Source: Prevotellaceae bacterium UBA1710 (GTDB taxonomy: Bacteria; Bacteroidota; Bacteroidia; Bacteroidales; Bacteroidaceae). From it: a stretch of 16,607 nt of DNA. The notes beneath the pieces are model-generated. The model searched no databases. It had not been told where the DNA came from and saw only the letters and a list, made by a program, of their open reading frames with translations. The stretch spans positions 1 to 16,607 of the forward strand of contig DCJC01000028.1 in the NCBI GenBank assembly GCA_002317355.1, given 5' to 3'. The position numbers and the translations under genes were made by a program. This document shows positions 8,051-15,114 of this stretch, in pieces (positions within the stretch are counted from its first letter, which is position 1; each line of letters starts with the position of its first letter).

Positions 8051-8944
8051 ATGGACTTACTCAACAATAACTACTCAACTGCTACGGTGAAAACAGGTCT
8101 TGTCCTTGAAGGTGGAGGACTGCGTGGAATGTTCACTAACGGAATATTGGACGTCTTCCACAGAAATGGTATCACCTTCGATGGTTTGGTGGGCGTGTCT
8201 GCAGGTGTGCTGTTCGGTTGCAACTTCAAGTCACATCAGCCAGGACGTGCATTCCGTTACAATCTGAAATATAAGGATGATCCCCAATATATGAGTTGGG
8301 CTTCATGGAGGAAGACAGGCGATTTTGTCAATACAGATTTCTCGTATCGCGTTCTTCCAAGGTTTCTCGACCCTTTTGACTTTGAAGCATACAGAAAGAA
8401 TCCAATGAAATTCTATGCTGTATGTACAGATATTGAAGAAGGTCGTCCGGTATATCACGAGATTCCTGATGCCGATGGTGATGGTCTTACATGGATGAGG
8501 GCGTCTTCATCAATGCCCATCTTTGCCAATCCTGTAAAGATAGGATACCACACCTACCTTGACGGTGGTATTACTGACAGCATTCCTCTAAAGTTCATGC
8601 AGAATGAGGGCTATGCCAAGAATATCGTAATATTGACCCAGCCAAAGGATTTTCGTAAAAAGAAGGCACACCTTTGGCTTATCCTCAGACTCTTATTGCG
8701 AAAATATCCTAAGGTAGCCGACATGATGGCAATAAGACATATTATGTACAACGAGCAACTGGATTATATCGAGAGTGAGGAAAAGAAGGGAAACATTCTT
8801 GTCATCTGTCCTGACAACAAACTTGACATTGGCAGGTTGAACCTTGACGAACATAAGATGAGGAGTGTATATGAGGCAGGAGTCAAGAAAGCCGCTGAAG
8901 TACTACCACAAGTCAAGGCTTTCTTGAATAGAGAAAGAGGGTGA
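8051..8944 (+). CDS. Patatin-like phospholipase (YjjU type)
   Basis: A 297-residue serine hydrolase of the patatin/cPLA2 class, expected to release fatty acids from phospholipid or other acyl esters. The oxyanion-hole motif EGGGLRGMF lies at residues 20-28. The nucleophile elbow GVSAG gives catalytic Ser50, and the DGG motif gives catalytic Asp171, completing the Ser-Asp dyad. No signal peptide is visible, so it is probably cytoplasmic or peripherally membrane-bound. Overall length and motif spacing match the bacterial YjjU/RssA group. It follows the AraC gene by 57 bp on the same strand. Free fatty acids it releases could feed the acyl ligases encoded further right; this functional link is inference from neighbourhood only. 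Confidence 0.9.
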   Translation: MDLLNNNYSTATVKTGLVLEGGGLRGMFTNGILDVFHRNGITFDGLVGVSAGVLFGCNFKSHQPGRAFRYNLKYKDDPQYMSWASWRKTGDFVNTDFSYRVLPRFLDPFDFEAYRKNPMKFYAVCTDIEEGRPVYHEIPDADGDGLTWMRASSSMPIFANPVKIGYHTYLDGGITDSIPLKFMQNEGYAKNIVILTQPKDFRKKKAHLWLILRLLLRKYPKVADMMAIRHIMYNEQLDYIESEEKKGNILVICPDNKLDIGRLNLDEHKMRSVYEAGVKKAAEVLPQVKAFLNRERG

Positions 8945-8990
8945 AGTAATCTTCAACATTAACAACACATCATCTTTCAAAAGCAAAAAC

Positions 8991-9201
8991 ATGAGCCGTG
9001 GTATCTCGAAATTCTTGACAGGGACTTTTCAATGAAAGGGTTTCTATCAAATGTGTATATGACGGTGAAATCTTTCAGTTGTACCTATTGATGGATAGTA
9101 AAAAGAGTTGCATTGTGACATGCAACTCTCTGTTAACTCTTGGCAAAACCAATGTCTATTGGCAGAAATGTAATCAAATTATTAACAACAGTGATTATTA
9201 A
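8991..9201 (+). pseudogene. Possible small broken gene after the patatin gene
   Basis: An ATG at 8991 opens a 14-codon reading frame, MSRGISKFLTGTFQ, that ends in TGA at 9033-9035. In the next frame, open sequence runs without interruption from 9019 to TAA at 9199-9201, including NERVSIKCVYDGEIFQLYLL. Removing one T from the TTTT run at 9026-9029 joins the two into a continuous protein of 69 residues. I do not recognise the product. A purine-rich stretch precedes the ATG. The coherent joined frame suggests a decayed or mis-sequenced small gene, but 60 open codons can occur by chance and a hairpin overlaps the 3' half. The rest of 8945-9242 contains nothing else I can identify. Confidence 0.33.
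9101..9129 (-). terminator. Candidate intrinsic terminator for the leftward ligase transcript
   Basis: AGAGTTGCA (9104-9112) and TGCAACTCT (9121-9129) form a perfect 9-bp stem with an 8-nt loop. Read on the minus strand it is followed by TTTT (9104-9101), the layout of a terminator for transcription arriving from the genes at 9243-11163. It might also slow rightward transcription from the patatin gene, although the plus-side tail is not T-rich. It overlaps the possible small gene, which weakens either one or the other call. Confidence 0.45.
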
Positions 9202-9242
9202 TCGGTTTGTGACAAGAGTAGCATGAAGCCAAGAGCACAGGT

Positions 9243-9473
9243 TCAGTCAACGAGTTGCTGGCTATCTGATTCCTTTTCGACTTTTCTGTTTCGCCCTTCC
9301 TTCTCTTGCTGTTCATGTTTATTATACCAGCTATAGACATGTAAAATGCCCATTGTAGAACAGAAGACAAACACCTCCAACCACTTCGACTTGTAAATCC
9401 AGATACCAACCAGTACTGCCAGTACAAGATAAAAAAGAAATGTCAGAATATGTTGTATTTTGTTAGCCGACAT
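9243..9473 (-). CDS. Small two-helix membrane protein, unknown function
   Basis: A 76-residue protein that I do not recognise. Two hydrophobic segments are visible: IQHILTFLFYLVLAVLVGIWIY (about 6-27) and WLEVFVFCSTMGILHVYSWY (about 31-50). They are joined by a short KSK turn and followed by a very polar, charged tail rich in Lys and Glu. The likely topology is a helical hairpin in the inner membrane with a cytoplasmic tail. The start at 9473 lies 31 bp after the stop of the acyl-CoA ligase, on the same strand, and no promoter is seen between them, so co-transcription is likely. An alternative overlapping frame at 9182-9427 lacks this clean membrane pattern. Existence as a gene is probable but not proven. 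Confidence 0.6.
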   Translation of the reverse strand: MSANKIQHILTFLFYLVLAVLVGIWIYKSKWLEVFVFCSTMGILHVYSWYNKHEQQEKEGRNRKVEKESDSQQLVD

Positions 9474-9504
9474 AACTACAGAGTCAGAGAAAGATTAGAC
9501 GTTG

Positions 9505-11163
9505 TTACTTTGTATATAAGTAGCGCTTGATGCTCTTCTTTGGAGTCTTCTCGAACTCCTCCTCGCGAATGCGAATCTCTGCCAGGCGTTCGTAGGCAGG
9601 AAGAATCTCATTGAGTTTGGAGAGATTGTCGTTCATGATAGCAGTTAGGTCATCTGGACGCAGTTCGAGCGACTGTACCTGATCCATGTCTGGATAGACA
9701 AGTCCTATGAGTTTCTCATTCTCCTGAATGACTACAGTCTCAGCCACCATAGGCATAGAGACGAGCTTATCCTCAATCTCTTCAGGATAGATATTCTGAC
9801 CATTAGAACCAAGAAGCATATTCTTGATACGACCACGGATAAAGATGTTACCCTCGCTGTCGATTACACCCAGGTCACCAGTGTGATACCATCCTCCCTG
9901 AAGAGTCTCTTCGGTAGTCTCGGGATTCTTATAGTACCCAAGCATAACGTTCATACCCTGCACGAGAATCTCACCGGGCACATTCTGCGGATCTTCGCTA
10001 TTGACAATCACATCCATTCGTGGAGCAGCCTTACCGCAACTGCCAGGTACGAACTTGTGCCAGTCTTCATATCCGATGATAGGCGAACACTCCGTGGCAC
10101 CATAACCCACGGTGTAGTTAAAGCCGATATCGTGGAGTAAGTCCTCAATCTCCTTGTTGAGAGCCGAACCACCAATGATGACCTCGTAGAGATTGCCTCC
10201 GAGTGCTTCCTTCAGACCATCGCAGATATGCTTGCGGATGCGATTACCCACAACAGGTGTGCGGAGCATCAGTCGTACCTTTGGATTATCAATCTTTGGC
10301 AATATAGCCTTGCGTACAATCTTCTCAAGGATGAGCGGAACACATATAAGAACGACCGGTTTGAGTTCAGCAAATGCCTGCATCAGGATGCGGGGTGTTG
10401 GCATCTTGGTGAGGAAGGTGATATGAAGACCATAGACAAACTCGAAGATGAATTCGAACGACATACCGTATGTATGTGCCAGTGGCAACATAGAGACGAC
10501 ATTGTCACCCTCCTTACTATGAGTACCGTACACCTCAGCGGCGAACCTGAGATTGCTCCAGAGAGCACGGTAAGGTATCATGACACCCTTACTGTTACTC
10601 GTGGTACCAGAGGTGTAATTGATGACAGCCAGATCCTCCGGCTGGTCATAGTGGTAGGATATACATTCCGGTGCAAAGCGGTTGGGGTATCTCTCACAGA
10701 ACAGTCTGTTCACGTTCTTGAGAGCAAGAGTGAATCGCTCCTCGCGTGAGACGAAAGCATCAAAGTTGGTGTTGTTGAGAATGCCAATGAGATTAGGCAT
10801 CTTGTCTGGATCAAGTTTCGACCATACAATGTCACCGACAAAGAGAATCTTGGCGTCAGAATGGTTGACAATGCCGTGAATCTGCTCAGGGTGGAACTCA
10901 TGGAGCACAGGAACAGCCACAGCACCATAAGTGAGGGTGGCAAGGAATGCCATTGCCCAGCGGCTCTGGTTACGACCGCAGATGGCAATCTTGTCACCTG
11001 GTTTCAATCCTGCCTCCTCGAACAGTATATGCAGCTTTGCTATTTCCTCTGCCACATGCTTGTAGGTGAAATTCTCTCCATTATAGTCGCTCATGGCAAC
11101 AAGGTTCCAGTGCGAGGCTACGCTTGCCTCAAAGCATTTATTCAAACTGTTTGGTAATAACAT
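9505..11163 (-). CDS. Long-chain fatty acid-CoA ligase (AMP-binding)
   Basis: A 552-residue adenylate-forming enzyme expected to activate fatty acids through an acyl-AMP and load them on CoA (or possibly on a carrier protein). The ATP-binding loop YTSGTTSNSKG is at 183-193, with YGATE at 354-358 and the GGWYHTGDLG hinge region at 423-432. The adenylate signature continues through IFIRGRIKNMLLGSNGQNIYP (440-460). The C-terminal subdomain ends in TPKKSIKRYLY. The catalytic lysine normally found here (as in TPTxKxKR) aligns next to Ser544, so K543 or K546 must take that role. The start at 11163 is preceded by a purine-rich AAGGAAAG and a matching promoter. The product probably works on acyl chains released by lipases such as the patatin. 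The small membrane protein gene follows. Confidence 0.9.
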   Translation of the reverse strand: MLLPNSLNKCFEASVASHWNLVAMSDYNGENFTYKHVAEEIAKLHILFEEAGLKPGDKIAICGRNQSRWAMAFLATLTYGAVAVPVLHEFHPEQIHGIVNHSDAKILFVGDIVWSKLDPDKMPNLIGILNNTNFDAFVSREERFTLALKNVNRLFCERYPNRFAPECISYHYDQPEDLAVINYTSGTTSNSKGVMIPYRALWSNLRFAAEVYGTHSKEGDNVVSMLPLAHTYGMSFEFIFEFVYGLHITFLTKMPTPRILMQAFAELKPVVLICVPLILEKIVRKAILPKIDNPKVRLMLRTPVVGNRIRKHICDGLKEALGGNLYEVIIGGSALNKEIEDLLHDIGFNYTVGYGATECSPIIGYEDWHKFVPGSCGKAAPRMDVIVNSEDPQNVPGEILVQGMNVMLGYYKNPETTEETLQGGWYHTGDLGVIDSEGNIFIRGRIKNMLLGSNGQNIYPEEIEDKLVSMPMVAETVVIQENEKLIGLVYPDMDQVQSLELRPDDLTAIMNDNLSKLNEILPAYERLAEIRIREEEFEKTPKKSIKRYLYTK

Positions 11164-11200
11164 GACTCTTTCTTTCCTTTTGGTTTATTGTTTACGAACA

Positions 11201-11230
11201 CAAAATTACTAAAAAAGATTGATAAACAAT
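11201..11230 (-). promoter_or_regulatory. Predicted promoter of the acyl-CoA ligase gene
   Basis: On the minus strand, TAATTTTG (11208-11201) matches the Bacteroidetes -7 element, and ATTG (11230-11227) lies 18 bp upstream as an approximate -33 element. The start codon is 37 bp downstream. A 5-bp inverted repeat, GATTG-ATAAA-CAATC (11217-11231), covers the -33 and spacer. On the minus strand it is followed by six T residues, so it could be an operator or a weak terminator for the upstream fusion gene. Confidence 0.55.
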
Positions 11231-11352
11231 CATTTTTAAATTTTGCCACCATCACAGAGTTCTCTCTTACTCCAATATATATAGACTATGCTCCATTGTA
11301 AAGCTTGCACACATCAAGAAGAAGTGTGTAATTTGCGAATCTGATATTTCTC

Positions 11353-11375
11353 AGCATCACCAACCGGTGTATGCT
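11353..11375 (-). terminator. Hairpin at the end of the fusion gene
   Basis: AGCATCACC (11353-11361) pairs with GGTG-ATGCT (11366-11375, one T bulged), loop AACC. The hairpin overlaps the stop codon of the ligase-ACP-acyltransferase gene. No T-run follows on the minus strand, so it is at best an RNA-stabilising or weak termination structure. The remaining sequence of 11232-11352 shows no gene. Confidence 0.3.
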
Positions 11376-13893
11376 ATTTCCTATCCACAAACTCTACAAA
11401 AATACGTTCAACCTTTTCAACCATATCTGTCTCAGACTGGAAGGATGTTGGTGAAAGCAAAGGGAAGTAAGTCACCTTGACAGGTTTGCGTGAAGGTATC
11501 TTCTGATGTTTTGGCATTGCCTCGAAAGCGCCTTCAATGCAGACAGGAAGAACGGGAATGCCTAACGCTAAACTTAGAATGGCAAATGTAGGACGGAACT
11601 CACCCAACTGGCCGTCGATGGTTCGTGTACCCTCTGGGAAGATAAGCACATTTCGTCCCTGACGCAGTGCTTCTCCAAGATGCAGGATGCTCTGCTTCAT
11701 CTCACTTCTCTTGAGTACTATGACACCATGATGGCGGGCCATAAACTTAGCCAGTGGATTGCGGACATGATCCTCTTTGGCAAAGAAGCACATATTGAGG
11801 AATTGCTTCCTGTTTAGACCATCCATGAGGAAGACCGTGTCGAGATAGCTCTGATGGTTTGCCACCATGATAAACTGCCCGTCTTTCGGGATATTTTCGA
11901 GCCCATAGAGTTTGAGGCTAAAATGCGTACGGCAGAAAGGATGAAGACAGCGGAGTATCCACCAACCTGTACGTGCCATACCAGGAGGAGTGTATCCCGG
12001 AATTGACTGCGTAAGCTTGTCACGCCAGTTGGTATCGTCGAGCCATATTCGTGTCTTGTTATGGGTAACAAACTCAGCGAGCGCACTCATGTTGGAGAAG
12101 GATGCTATCTTCGCCTGCGGTATCTCTATGCCGAAAGTCTGTTCCAGGAAGCACTCAAACTCAACCATATCAAGCGAGTCAAAGCCGAGGTCGCTGATCA
12201 GATTATCAAACGGATGTGGCTCCTGTTTCTTCTCCCTCCGAACATATTCACAGATGAGCCTGTACTCTTCTGTGGTTGGTGCAGGGGAAGATGTCTCAGA
12301 CGATGCCTCACCACTTTTGAGTTTGCGACACTTCTCAAGTACTGCAGCAAGCTTGAAACGCTGAATCTTGTCCATACGTGTACGTGGCAGTTCACCATCG
12401 TAGATATAGACACCCAAAAGTTTCTTATAGGAGGCTACTGTCTTGTTGTAAACCTCTATCACCTCCTGCTTGAGCAGAGATTCCAGTTCATGGATACTCT
12501 TTCCTGCAGCCCATTTCGGTTGCGGACAGATGATAGCCTTGAGTGTATTATTATCTTCAACTACAGCGGCCTCTTTTACACGTAAGGTATCAGCCTCAAG
12601 ATGAGATTCCAGTTCATTGGGATTGATATTCTTGCCGTTCGAAAGCACGATGATTTCTTTCTTGCGACCAGTTATGTGAAGGCGCCCCTCTGCATCAAAA
12701 TATCCCAGATCGCCACTATGCAACCATCCGTTCTTGTCAATTACCTGTGCTGTTTCCTCAGGGCGTTTGTAATAACCCTGCATGATATTGTCTCCTTTGG
12801 CACATATCTCACCATCAATAATCTCCACCTGACATGAAGGAAGTGGCTTTCCTACGCAGTTAGGCTGAAGGTCATCAGGACGGCTAAAGGTGATGATAGG
12901 AGCACATTCTGTCATACCATATCCATCAATAATCTCAATGCCTAAGGTACGTAATCCCTTCCATACGGCTGGATCAAGGGCTGCGCCTCCACTTGGACAT
13001 GCTTCCAAATGACCACCCATCATGGTGTGTATCTTCTTGAAGACAATGCGTGAGAATGCAGGATTATCAACCTTCTCACACATCTTGTACAGACCGCGTG
13101 TAACAGGCGATGCATTGATTTTCTTCATGATACCGTTATATAGCGTCTGCCACAGGCGAGGTACTCCGATGAACAGTCCTACTTTACCTTTCTGCAACGT
13201 TTGCATGATATCAGGTCCTGCCATGGAAGTGGCAATGGCAACACCAGCACCCAAGACTATAGGCGCAATCATGGTGCCTTGAAGTGGAAGAACGTGGTGA
13301 AGCGGCAACAGAATCAATGCACGGCGATTTGGAGTGTAGATGGGAACCTCCTCAGAAACTGAACGTATGTTGGTGAAGAGGTTCTTGAATGAAAGCATAA
13401 CGCCCTTTGGATTGCCAGTTGTACCAGATGTATAGATGATGAGAGCAGTATGCTCAGGCAGATACTGGATATTAGCCTTGGGTGTATTGTCCCTGAGCGT
13501 CTTGCGCTCCCAATTATCGATAATCTGCACAGGAATATCCATGCCAGCATTCTTGATTGCGGTCGTTATCAATGGTAGTCTTTCAATCGTTGTCCAGACA
13601 GATGACGGTTGGCAGTCGTTGAGGATATACATGAGTTCAGACTCGTTGGCCTGAGCATCCACAGGGATGGCAATGCACCTATTTTTCCAGATGGAGAAGA
13701 ATGCATAGATGAATCCCTCACGGTTCTCACTGTAGATAAGTATCTTGGTTCTGTCTTCTACAGGACGCATAGTTTCAAGCTCAGTTTCGTTAGGAATCTG
13801 CCTTGAGAACAACGTGATGCGCTGCAGCAGTTCGCTGTAGCTGACAGTACGGTCATTCGTGATGATCGCATCCTTATGAAAATCCTTTATCAT
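11374..13893 (-). CDS. Acyl ligase - acyl carrier protein - PlsC acyltransferase fusion
   Basis: An 839-residue three-domain enzyme. Residues 1-520 are an AMP-forming acyl ligase: ATP loop YTSGTTGNPKG (154-164), YGMTE (325-329), LHSGDLG (391-397) and a C-terminal PRTRMDKIQR with likely catalytic Lys509. Residues about 545-615 form an acyl carrier protein whose phosphopantetheine site is Ser573 in LGFDSLD. Residues about 655-839 are a PlsC-type glycerophospholipid acyltransferase with NHQSYLD (His680, Asp685) and FPEGTR (752-757). The layout suggests that a fatty acid is activated, loaded on the tethered carrier and passed to a lysolipid, a self-contained analogue of E. coli Aas. Aas has the opposite domain order and no internal carrier. 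No membrane helix is obvious. It is divergent from an AraC gene and probably transcribed separately from the smaller ligase. Confidence 0.9.
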   Translation of the reverse strand: MIKDFHKDAIITNDRTVSYSELLQRITLFSRQIPNETELETMRPVEDRTKILIYSENREGFIYAFFSIWKNRCIAIPVDAQANESELMYILNDCQPSSVWTTIERLPLITTAIKNAGMDIPVQIIDNWERKTLRDNTPKANIQYLPEHTALIIYTSGTTGNPKGVMLSFKNLFTNIRSVSEEVPIYTPNRRALILLPLHHVLPLQGTMIAPIVLGAGVAIATSMAGPDIMQTLQKGKVGLFIGVPRLWQTLYNGIMKKINASPVTRGLYKMCEKVDNPAFSRIVFKKIHTMMGGHLEACPSGGAALDPAVWKGLRTLGIEIIDGYGMTECAPIITFSRPDDLQPNCVGKPLPSCQVEIIDGEICAKGDNIMQGYYKRPEETAQVIDKNGWLHSGDLGYFDAEGRLHITGRKKEIIVLSNGKNINPNELESHLEADTLRVKEAAVVEDNNTLKAIICPQPKWAAGKSIHELESLLKQEVIEVYNKTVASYKKLLGVYIYDGELPRTRMDKIQRFKLAAVLEKCRKLKSGEASSETSSPAPTTEEYRLICEYVRREKKQEPHPFDNLISDLGFDSLDMVEFECFLEQTFGIEIPQAKIASFSNMSALAEFVTHNKTRIWLDDTNWRDKLTQSIPGYTPPGMARTGWWILRCLHPFCRTHFSLKLYGLENIPKDGQFIMVANHQSYLDTVFLMDGLNRKQFLNMCFFAKEDHVRNPLAKFMARHHGVIVLKRSEMKQSILHLGEALRQGRNVLIFPEGTRTIDGQLGEFRPTFAILSLALGIPVLPVCIEGAFEAMPKHQKIPSRKPVKVTYFPLLSPTSFQSETDMVEKVERIFVEFVDRK

Positions 13894-13937
13894 AACTTTT
13901 GTGCTATAAGTTTATTGCATATCCATTGCTGCCAACA

Positions 13938-13963
13938 AGCTACTAATTTATGCATTAGTGCTC
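13938..13963 (-). other. Hairpin in the 5' leader of the fusion gene
   Basis: ACTAAT (13942-13947) and ATTAGT (13954-13959) pair across a 6-nt loop. AGC/GCT pairs extend the stem past one bulged base. It lies about 45 bases before the start codon, in the leader expected from the promoter at 13975-13982. It could affect translation or RNA stability. No known riboswitch is recognised. Confidence 0.3.
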
Positions 13964-13974
13964 ATTTTGTGCTA

Positions 13975-13982
13975 CAAAAGTA
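13975..13982 (-). promoter_or_regulatory. Predicted -7 element of the ligase-ACP-acyltransferase gene
   Basis: TACTTTTG on the minus strand (13982-13975) fits TAnnTTTG and lies 81 bp before the start codon at 13893. The place for a -33 element, around 14002-14005, has no TTTG. This suggests an activator-dependent promoter, consistent with the repeats at 14033-14065 upstream. Confidence 0.5.
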
Positions 13983-14032
13983 GTGTATTTCCGTGAGGAT
14001 ATGCTACTTTTTTAACGTGCGAAATGTTAAAT

Positions 14033-14065
14033 GCGAACTCTGGTTGAAGATTGGCGAACTTTGGT
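14033..14065. promoter_or_regulatory. Tandem 12-bp repeats 21 bp apart, candidate AraC operator
   Basis: GCGAACTCTGGT (14033-14044) and GCGAACTTTGGT (14054-14065) match at 11 of 12 positions and start exactly 21 bp apart, two turns of the helix. Direct half-sites with this spacing are typical of AraC-family dimers. The pair sits between two divergent promoters that both lack a clear -33 element, about 50 bp upstream of the -7 element of the fusion gene and about 35 bp upstream of that of the AraC gene. The protein encoded at 14137 is the obvious candidate binder; that is inference. Confidence 0.6.
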
Positions 14066-14100
14066 CACTTTGTACTATGTAAAGATTGAAGAAAAAGTAC

Positions 14101-14108
14101 TAACTTTG
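14101..14108 (+). promoter_or_regulatory. Predicted -7 element of the second AraC regulator
   Basis: TAACTTTG at 14101-14108, followed by CAGCC, is a full match to the Bacteroidetes -7 consensus. It lies 28 bp before the start codon at 14137. No TTTG is found 19-21 bp upstream (the nearest, 14069-14072, is 28 bp away). Confidence 0.6.
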
Positions 14109-14136
14109 CAGCCATGTTCAATCAACGAAAATAGAA

Positions 14137-14994
14137 ATGAAGACAAAACTGGAATTGGTAAACGTGATGGTGCTTAACGTGGGATATGCCCGAACGACGC
14201 ACCATTGGGGTGATGAGGACCTGTCGTCACCCTTTGCACGCCTATATTATATTAAGGAGGGTAAGGCATGGCTGCGTTTTCCAGAAAAGACGCTTGAGGT
14301 GAGACCTGGCTTCATGTATCTTGTACCTACCTTTATGCCTCATAGCTACGAATGCGAACCAGGCTTCTCCTTTTATTATATGTTCATATATGAGAAATAT
14401 CAGGACAAGTCAGGACTATTTGACTTCTATGAGTTCCCACTTGAAGTAAAGGCCAACGAAGCTGTCGATATCATATTCACACAATACTGCACCCTCTATC
14501 CACAATTGAGCCTACCGTACGCTTCAGCAGAAGAGTTCAGTCATCACCCTACCTATCATGACTACACAAGGCGCTACTCGCAGATGGAAAGGTATGAAAG
14601 GATGCAGTTGCAGGGTATGGTATGGATACTCAGTTCGTATTTCATGAAGCATGCCAGGGTAAAGGAGTCGCACGGCGATGACCGGATACGCATGGCCATG
14701 GAGTTCTGTCAGAGAAACGTAGAGAAGGATATCACACTTGACATGCTGGCAGATATTGCCTGTGTGACAAAGTCCCACCTCATGCGTCTGTTCCGCGAGA
14801 AGTTGGGAGTGTCTCCCATGCAATATGCCATCAGGAAAAAGATCCAGACGGCACAAGGACTGTTGCTGACTACGGATATGAACATAAAGCAGATATCGCA
14901 AGAGATTGGAATAAGCGACAGCTCTTATTTTGTCAGACTCTTCAAGAAGAATATCGGCTTCACGCCACAGGAATACAGGGAAAAGTTAAGGTAG
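14137..14994 (+). CDS. AraC-family transcriptional regulator (divergent from ligase fusion)
   Basis: A 285-residue regulator with a classical cupin N-terminus (about 20-95: ARLYYIKEGKAWLRFPEK, then LVPTFMPHSYECEPG), the usual sugar- or small-molecule-sensing type. The C-terminal double helix-turn-helix covers about 188-283. Its first HTH is around ITLDMLADIACVTKSHLMRL, its second around IKQISQEIGISDSSYFVRLF, and it closes with the motif GFTPQEYREKLR. It is transcribed divergently from the ligase-ACP-acyltransferase gene, and tandem half-sites with AraC spacing lie between them. This makes autoregulation and control of the fusion gene likely. It ends before a strong bidirectional hairpin. The ligand cannot be told from sequence; the assumption that AraC cupins sense sugars may not apply here. 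Confidence 0.92.
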   Translation: MKTKLELVNVMVLNVGYARTTHHWGDEDLSSPFARLYYIKEGKAWLRFPEKTLEVRPGFMYLVPTFMPHSYECEPGFSFYYMFIYEKYQDKSGLFDFYEFPLEVKANEAVDIIFTQYCTLYPQLSLPYASAEEFSHHPTYHDYTRRYSQMERYERMQLQGMVWILSSYFMKHARVKESHGDDRIRMAMEFCQRNVEKDITLDMLADIACVTKSHLMRLFREKLGVSPMQYAIRKKIQTAQGLLLTTDMNIKQISQEIGISDSSYFVRLFKKNIGFTPQEYREKLR

Positions 14995-15040
14995 GCTCCG
15001 ACTATAAGAATAAGGTAACAAGCAGTAGCACATACAGCAA

Positions 15041-15083
15041 ATAATGCCTCAATACCGATGGTGAGTCAGTATTGAGGCATTGT
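15041..15083. terminator. Bidirectional terminator hairpin between convergent genes
   Basis: AATGCCTCAATAC (15043-15055) and GTATTGAGGCATT (15069-15081) form a perfect 13-bp stem with a 13-nt loop. It lies between the AraC gene (ending 14994) and the convergent antitoxin gene (ending 15115). Both flanks are moderately T-rich in the direction of travel, without a long U tract. Position and stability make a shared terminator the best reading. Confidence 0.7.
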
Positions 15084-15114
15084 TGTCTGTGAATTTGTTG
15101 TCAAACTTTCTATA

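Noticed and set aside
9182..9427. An 81-codon minus-strand frame overlapping the small membrane protein
   Set aside because: It overlaps the 76-residue two-helix protein in another frame, lacks a coherent membrane pattern, and starts inside the other gene.
10228..10749. A 173-codon open frame on the plus strand inside the acyl-CoA ligase gene
   Set aside because: It lies wholly opposite a well-supported ligase, has no recognisable domain, and its composition reads as an antisense shadow of the conserved gene.
14085..14088. ATTG as -33 element for the second AraC gene
   Set aside because: It lies only 12 bp from the -7 element, too close for the 19-21 bp spacing of Bacteroidetes promoters.
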